This document shows positions 60,431 through 64,000 of a stretch of 64,000 nucleotides of DNA, piece after piece. Origin of the DNA: Streptomyces goshikiensis (GTDB lineage: Bacteria; Actinomycetota; Actinomycetes; Streptomycetales; Streptomycetaceae). Both the position numbers and the translations under genes were made by a program. The notes under the pieces are model-generated. The model worked only from the letters and a program-made list of their open reading frames with translations, was not told the DNA's origin and searched no databases. The stretch spans positions 62,001 to 126,000 of the forward strand of contig NZ_BMVE01000003.1 in NCBI RefSeq assembly GCF_014650555.1, in the 5' to 3' direction. Positions within the stretch are counted from its first letter, which is position 1. Every line of letters starts with the position of its first letter.

Positions 60431-60448
60431 TGACTGAAATTCCAGTCA
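60431..60448 (+). promoter_or_regulatory. operator-like site upstream of deiminase 4
   Basis: TGACTGAAATTCCAGTCA; outer six bases on each side are symmetrical. It lies about 180 nt upstream of the preferred start of deiminase 4 and just after the kinase stop codon (TGA 60414-60416). Confidence 0.65.
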
Positions 60449-60625
60449 GTGTCAGAGTGGGGGCGTCGCCGCGGAACTCGATGTTCCGTACCGGTCCGCG
60501 GCGCGGCCGCTGGATCGCCGTGCCGCCCGCCCGTGCCGACAATGGAACGGATGACGTTCCCCGCCCGCAGCCCTTGACCGCTGCCCCGTCGGCGAAAGCC
60601 CATCAGCCGAATGCCGGAGCTCCCT

Positions 60626-61804
60626 GTGTCCCCTTCCCCCCTGTCCTCTCCCGTCTCCCGCCGCACCGCGCTGCGCGCCCTCGCGGGCATCGGCGGTGCG
60701 CTGGCCTTCGGAGCCGCCGCCTGCGCCCCCTCCGACCCGGAGGGCCCGGCGGCCTCGCCCGCCTCCGGCACCGCCGAGGGGACGGGTGGCGCCGGCCGCC
60801 GGTTCGGTGCCGAGTGGGAGAGCCACGCCCGGACCTTCATGTCCTGGCCCGCACTGGAAAACGTCTGGTACGAGGACCTGCCCGCCGTACGGGCGGACAT
60901 CGCCCGCGTGGCCCGCGCCGTGGGCGAGTACGAGCCCGTGGTGATGCTCGCCCGGCCCGACCAGCAGGAGGCGGCCCAGCGGGCGTGCGGTTCCGGCGTC
61001 GAGGTGATCGCGCTCCCGGTGGACGACCTCTGGGCGCGCGACACCGTGCCCGTCTTCGTCGAGCAGGACCACAAGGTCCTCGGCGTCGACCTCAACTTCA
61101 GCGGCTGGGGCAACAAGCAGGAGCACCGCAACGACGCCCAGGTCGGCCGGCTGCTGCTGGCGAAGTACGGGATCGAGCGCGTGCGGGCGCCGTTCGTCGC
61201 CGAGGGCGGCTCCTTCGAGACCGACGGCGAGGGCACCCTGCTCGTCACCGAGAGCTCGGTGGTCAACAAGAACCGCAACCCCGGCAAGAGCCGCGACCGG
61301 ATCCAAGCCGAACTCAAGAGCAGCCTCGGCATCAAGAAGGTGATCTGGCTCGCCGGAGTCCGCGGCCAGGACATCACGGACGCGCACGTCGACAGCCTGG
61401 TCCGGTTCACCGCCCCGGGCGTCGTCCTCCTCGACCAGGCGTTCCCCGGCTCCGAGCCCGACGTGTGGTCGCGCGCCGCCGACCAGGCGAGGACGGTGTT
61501 CAAGGAAGCGACGGACGCGCGCGGCAAGCGCCTGGAGGTCGTCGACCTGCCCCAGCCCGACCTGGACAAGATCACCGGCCGCGGTGACGCCTTCGTGTCG
61601 ACGTACGCGAACTTCTACGTGGCCAACGGCGCCGTCTTCATGCCCCGCTTCGGGGACGCCCGGGCGGACGACCGCGCGAAGGGCATCCTCCAGGAGCACT
61701 TCCCGAAGCGCGACATCGTCCCCGTGGAGATCGACACCATCGCCGGGGGTGGCGGCGGCATCCACTGCTCGACCCACGACGAGCCCGGCAAGCCGGCCGA
61801 GTAG
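60626..61804 (+). CDS. Tat-exported lipoprotein agmatine-deiminase/PAD_porph-family protein (4)
   Basis: 392 aa from GTG 60626, chosen for the GGAG 6 nt upstream; the ATG at 60611 is an alternative (397 aa). SRRTALRALAGIGG is a twin-Arg motif and GAAAC a lipobox, so the enzyme should be attached to the outer face of the membrane. WARDTVP, ITDAHVD and GGGGIHC carry the catalytic Asp, His and Cys; FSGWGNKQEH is the exported-type variant. An operator copy is upstream. Function as for 1 and 3. Confidence 0.85.
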   Translation: MSPSPLSSPVSRRTALRALAGIGGALAFGAAACAPSDPEGPAASPASGTAEGTGGAGRRFGAEWESHARTFMSWPALENVWYEDLPAVRADIARVARAVGEYEPVVMLARPDQQEAAQRACGSGVEVIALPVDDLWARDTVPVFVEQDHKVLGVDLNFSGWGNKQEHRNDAQVGRLLLAKYGIERVRAPFVAEGGSFETDGEGTLLVTESSVVNKNRNPGKSRDRIQAELKSSLGIKKVIWLAGVRGQDITDAHVDSLVRFTAPGVVLLDQAFPGSEPDVWSRAADQARTVFKEATDARGKRLEVVDLPQPDLDKITGRGDAFVSTYANFYVANGAVFMPRFGDARADDRAKGILQEHFPKRDIVPVEIDTIAGGGGGIHCSTHDEPGKPAE

Positions 61805-62035
61805 CCCGCCGGTCCAAGAGCGGGCCCCCGCCGTCCCGTACTGCCGGACAGCTCCACACTTGCGAGGCCTTTGGTGGAATGGCCAAGCATTCGCCAGCTG
61901 ATGTACGCGAAGCCCCTCGCACATGCAGTATGGGGATGACGATGGTTCCCGGCCGGCGCGGAGGCGGACCGCACCACGGCCACACCGCCGGGTCACCCCT
62001 TCCGGTCTCCTGCTCACGAGGCGAGGTATCGACCC

Positions 62036-62824
62036 ATGGATGTACGCGGCTTGGACGGCAGCGCGGGCGACGTCGACTACGGCGCCATCGGCTCCACCTA
62101 CTCCGGCTACCGGCGGCCCGACCCGCGCATAGCCCGGGTCATCGCCGACGCGCTGGGTGGCGCCCGTACGGTCGTCAACGTCGGCGCCGGAGCCGGCTCC
62201 TACGAGACGGCCGCCGCGGCCGTCACGGCGGTCGAGCCCTCCGAGTCGATGCGGGCGCAGCGCTCGGCGGCCCTGCCGCGCGCCGTGGACGCGGTCGCGG
62301 AGGACCTCCCCTTCGCGGACGGGGAGTTCGACGGGGCGATGACCCTGTTCAGCGTCCACCAGTGGAGCGACGCCGAGGCGGGACTGCGGGAGATGCGGCG
62401 CGTCACCCGCGGCCCGGTCGTCGTGCTCACCTGCGACCCCGAACTGGTGCGGGACTTCTGGCTGTACGCGTACGCCCCCGAGGTCCTCGACACCGAGGCC
62501 CGGCGCTATCCGCCGCTGGAGAAGATGGCCGCCGCCCTCGGCGGCACCGGCACGGTGGAGACCGTACCGATCCCGCTGGACTGCACCGACGGCTTCAACG
62601 AGGCCTACTACGGGCGCCCCGAGATGCTGCTGGACCCCGCCGCCCGCCAGGCCTGCTCGGCGTGGAGCTTCGTCGACGACGGAGTGCGCGAACGGTTCAC
62701 CACCCGGCTGCGGGAGGACCTGGACTCCGGCGCCTGGGACGAGCGGTACGGCCACCTGCGCACCCAGCCTGCCTACCTGGGCTCGCTCGTCATCGTCCGG
62801 GCGTCCGGTCACTCCTCCTGGTAG
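62036..62824 (+). CDS. class I SAM-dependent methyltransferase
   Basis: 262 aa. TVVNVGAGAGSYE (about residues 45-57) is the SAM-binding motif I, VTAVEPSESMRAQR the acidic loop, AVDAVAEDLPFADGEFDGAMTLFSVHQW motifs II/III as in Methyltransf_11. Substrate unknown. The ATG follows GAGGCGAGG. It overlaps the convergent oxidoreductase remnant by 16 nt. Confidence 0.85.
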   Translation: MDVRGLDGSAGDVDYGAIGSTYSGYRRPDPRIARVIADALGGARTVVNVGAGAGSYETAAAAVTAVEPSESMRAQRSAALPRAVDAVAEDLPFADGEFDGAMTLFSVHQWSDAEAGLREMRRVTRGPVVVLTCDPELVRDFWLYAYAPEVLDTEARRYPPLEKMAAALGGTGTVETVPIPLDCTDGFNEAYYGRPEMLLDPAARQACSAWSFVDDGVRERFTTRLREDLDSGAWDERYGHLRTQPAYLGSLVIVRASGHSSW

Positions 62825-63210
62825 GAGTGCCGCTGCTCCCTCCAGGGATCACCGATGTTGTGGTAGCCGCGCTCCTCCCAGAAGCCGCGGCGGTCGGCGG
62901 TCATGTACTCGATCGCGCGCAGCCACTTGGGGCCCTTGTAGCCGTACAGGTGCGGTACGACCAGGCGCAGCGGGAAGCCGTGCTCGACGGTGAGCGGTTC
63001 CCCGTGGTGATGGGTGGCGAGCAGGGTCCGCTCGGAGGTGAAGTCGGCGAGCCGCAGGTTGGCGCTGTACCCGTACTCGGCCCAGGCCATCACGTGCGTG
63101 ACCTGCGGGGCGGGGGGCGCCAGCGCCAGGACCGTACGGGCGGCGACCCCGAAGAACTCGTGGTCGGTCGTGGTGGGACCCGAGGTGTAGCTCCGGTGCG
63201 GGCCGCCGGA
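62809..63210 (-). pseudogene. molybdopterin sulfite-oxidase-like protein, N-terminal half missing
   Basis: 133 codons are open from a TGA (63211-63213) to the stop at 62809. The text EFFGVAARTVLALAPP, THVMAWAEYGYSANLRLADF and FPLRLVVPHLYGYKGPKWLR is the C-terminal half of sulfite oxidase-like (SUOX/YedY-type) proteins. The preceding domain with the molybdenum Cys ligand is absent, and no credible start exists before GTG 63093. It is therefore a truncated remnant, or its 5' part is lost by a deletion or frame break near 63210. Confidence 0.7.
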
Positions 63211-63256
63211 TCAGATCCTGCCAGCCCCGCCACCGGTACGCCGACCCGGCGCGTGA

Positions 63257-63539
63257 TCAACCCTTCACGGGCGCCGGCAGGGCCACGCAGGCGTCGGACC
63301 GCAGGCCGTACCCCGCGAGATCGCGCAGCTCCGGTGACCCCGCGGCGAGTTGGAGCAGGATCCGGGTGGCCGCGCCACTGCCGGCGACCGCGCGGCGGCA
63401 CAACTCCCGGACACGGCCGCCCTTCGCGAGCCGGCCGGCGAGTTCCGCGTCCGCGTACTTGTCCCCGGACGCCTCCAGGCCGGCCGGCTCGGCGAAGCGC
63501 CCCCGCGTAGACGTGCGGCGCGGTGTGCACCGTGCTCAC
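63257..63539 (-). pseudogene. small gene with apparent frameshift
   Basis: GTG 63539 opens VSTVHTAPHVYAG; after a run of five G (63500-63504 as C on the plus strand) the plausible coding frame continues one base off: RFAEPAGLEASGDKYADAEL, then LCRRAVAGSGAATRILLQLA, ending ALPAPVKG at 63257. Removing one G would give a single ~92-residue frame. I recognise no family. It is either a sequencing error, a recent pseudogene, or chance. Confidence 0.35.
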
Positions 63540-63576
63540 CGTGTTCTTCGCGGGGGTCTCCGCGTTCCGCTGACGC

Positions 63577-64000
63577 TCAGGCGGGCAGCGCGAGCAGCAT
63601 CAGGGGGGCGGTGGTGGGCTGCGGCGAACCGCCGGCCGGTTCGAGCGTGAGGCCCACCCCGCTGGCCTTGCGCAGATCGCCCTGGAGCAGGGTGGCCCCG
63701 TCGCTGTCGACGAGCCCGGCCGGACGCATCGTGCCGTGGTCGTCGTACCAGAGCTGGTAGGTCCGGCCCGGCCCCGGCTCGGGGAGTCCGGTGCCGACGA
63801 ACACGGCCTTGTCCTGCCGCTGGGAGCTGACCACGGAGGTGACGGCGCCGGTGCTGGTCCGGCCGTGCACGGTACGGGCGTCGGGCGCGGCCAGTACGGA
63901 GGTGAGGTCCCGCATCCGCAGCTCCGTGCCCTGCGCCCGCTGCTGTGCCTCCTCGGTCTGCTGGTGCTGCCACACGGCGAGGCCACCGAACGAGGCGGCG
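63577..64000 (-). CDS. RskA-type anti-sigma factor, C-terminal part (cut by window edge)
   Basis: The frame is open through the window end, where FGGLAVWQHQQ follows a hydrophobic stretch, so the N-terminal cytoplasmic part and membrane helix lie outside. The visible domain has VVSSQRQDKAVFVGTGLPEP, YQLWYDDHG, MRPAGLVDSDG and LTLEPAGGSPQPTTAPLM, typical of the RskA/anti-sigma-K extracytoplasmic domain that holds an ECF sigma factor. The sigma gene is expected just to the right. Confidence 0.75.
   Translation of the reverse strand, partial: AASFGGLAVWQHQQTEEAQQRAQGTELRMRDLTSVLAAPDARTVHGRTSTGAVTSVVSSQRQDKAVFVGTGLPEPGPGRTYQLWYDDHGTMRPAGLVDSDGATLLQGDLRKASGVGLTLEPAGGSPQPTTAPLMLLALPA

Noticed and set aside
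60452..62812. 786-aa minus-strand frame
   Set aside because: Antisense to deiminase 4 and the methyltransferase; shadow composition.
1..64000. tRNA/rRNA genes, CRISPR arrays, insertion sequences, prophage genes
   Set aside because: I saw none of the expected conserved sequences, direct repeats with spacers, or transposase/integrase proteins; a covariance-model scan would be needed to exclude a tRNA fully.

Overview
The window looks like a chromosomal segment of a Streptomyces species. It is very GC-rich with GC-biased third codon positions, uses GTG and TTG starts freely, has operons held together by ATGA stop/start overlaps, and carries a complete ram/amf-type class III lanthipeptide locus whose core peptide is SapB-like. 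I saw no rRNA, tRNA, CRISPR array, transposase or phage gene. Both edges cut genes: an alpha/beta hydrolase tail on the left and an RskA-type anti-sigma factor on the right.

Layout. 0-1.8 kb: hydrolase fragment, GNAT acetyltransferase, SDR. 1.8-8.4 kb: a compact, probably biosynthetic cluster around a divergent promoter region, with two related ATP-grasp ligases, an MFS exporter, a cupin/JmjC-type oxygenase and an alpha-oxoamine synthase-like PLP enzyme; I do not recognise its product. 8.5-11.5 kb: DUF3253 protein, deoxynucleoside kinase, YCII protein, DUF6381-like small protein, 5'-nucleotidase. 11.9-19.2 kb: ramR, ramB, ramA, ramS, ramC (SapB lanthipeptide), with TTA codons in ramR and ramC. 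19.4-28.5 kb: lipid-kinase-like protein, MFS pump, membrane-anchored XRE regulator, DUF4232 lipoprotein, Tat-lipoprotein hydrolase, Sel1 protein, Dps with a SigB-type promoter, SDR. 28.6-35.8 kb: a cell-envelope block with a thioredoxin-like protein, a DsbD-alpha-like lipoprotein, an OmpR/histidine-kinase pair, a CAP-domain protein and a large membrane protein; a near-identical 23-nt element precedes two of these genes at almost the same distance. 35.8-47.1 kb: NarL-type two-component pair, cation:proton antiporter with its TrkA-C subunit, stress-type small proteins, YihY and GAP membrane proteins, DUF2252 protein, DHA2 pump, membrane protein, small lipoprotein.

47.3-61.8 kb is the most distinctive region. 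It holds four agmatine-deiminase/PAD_porph-family genes: three with Tat-type export signals and one cytosolic. The cytosolic enzyme leads a six-gene operon with a complete oligopeptide-type ABC importer. Three TetR regulators are interleaved. Two of them have nearly the same recognition helix, and variants of one palindrome (best copy TTGACTGAA-AA-TTCAGTCAA) lie next to three deiminase genes and both of these regulators. The third TetR has a different helix and sits beside a different, perfect 18-bp palindrome next to the fourth deiminase. I read this as a regulon for handling extracellular guanidino compounds or arginyl peptides; the substrate is inferred, not shown. A Ser/Thr kinase gene lies inside it.

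61.8-64 kb: a methyltransferase, a molybdopterin sulfite-oxidase-like remnant lacking its N-terminal half, a small apparently frameshifted gene, and the anti-sigma factor fragment.
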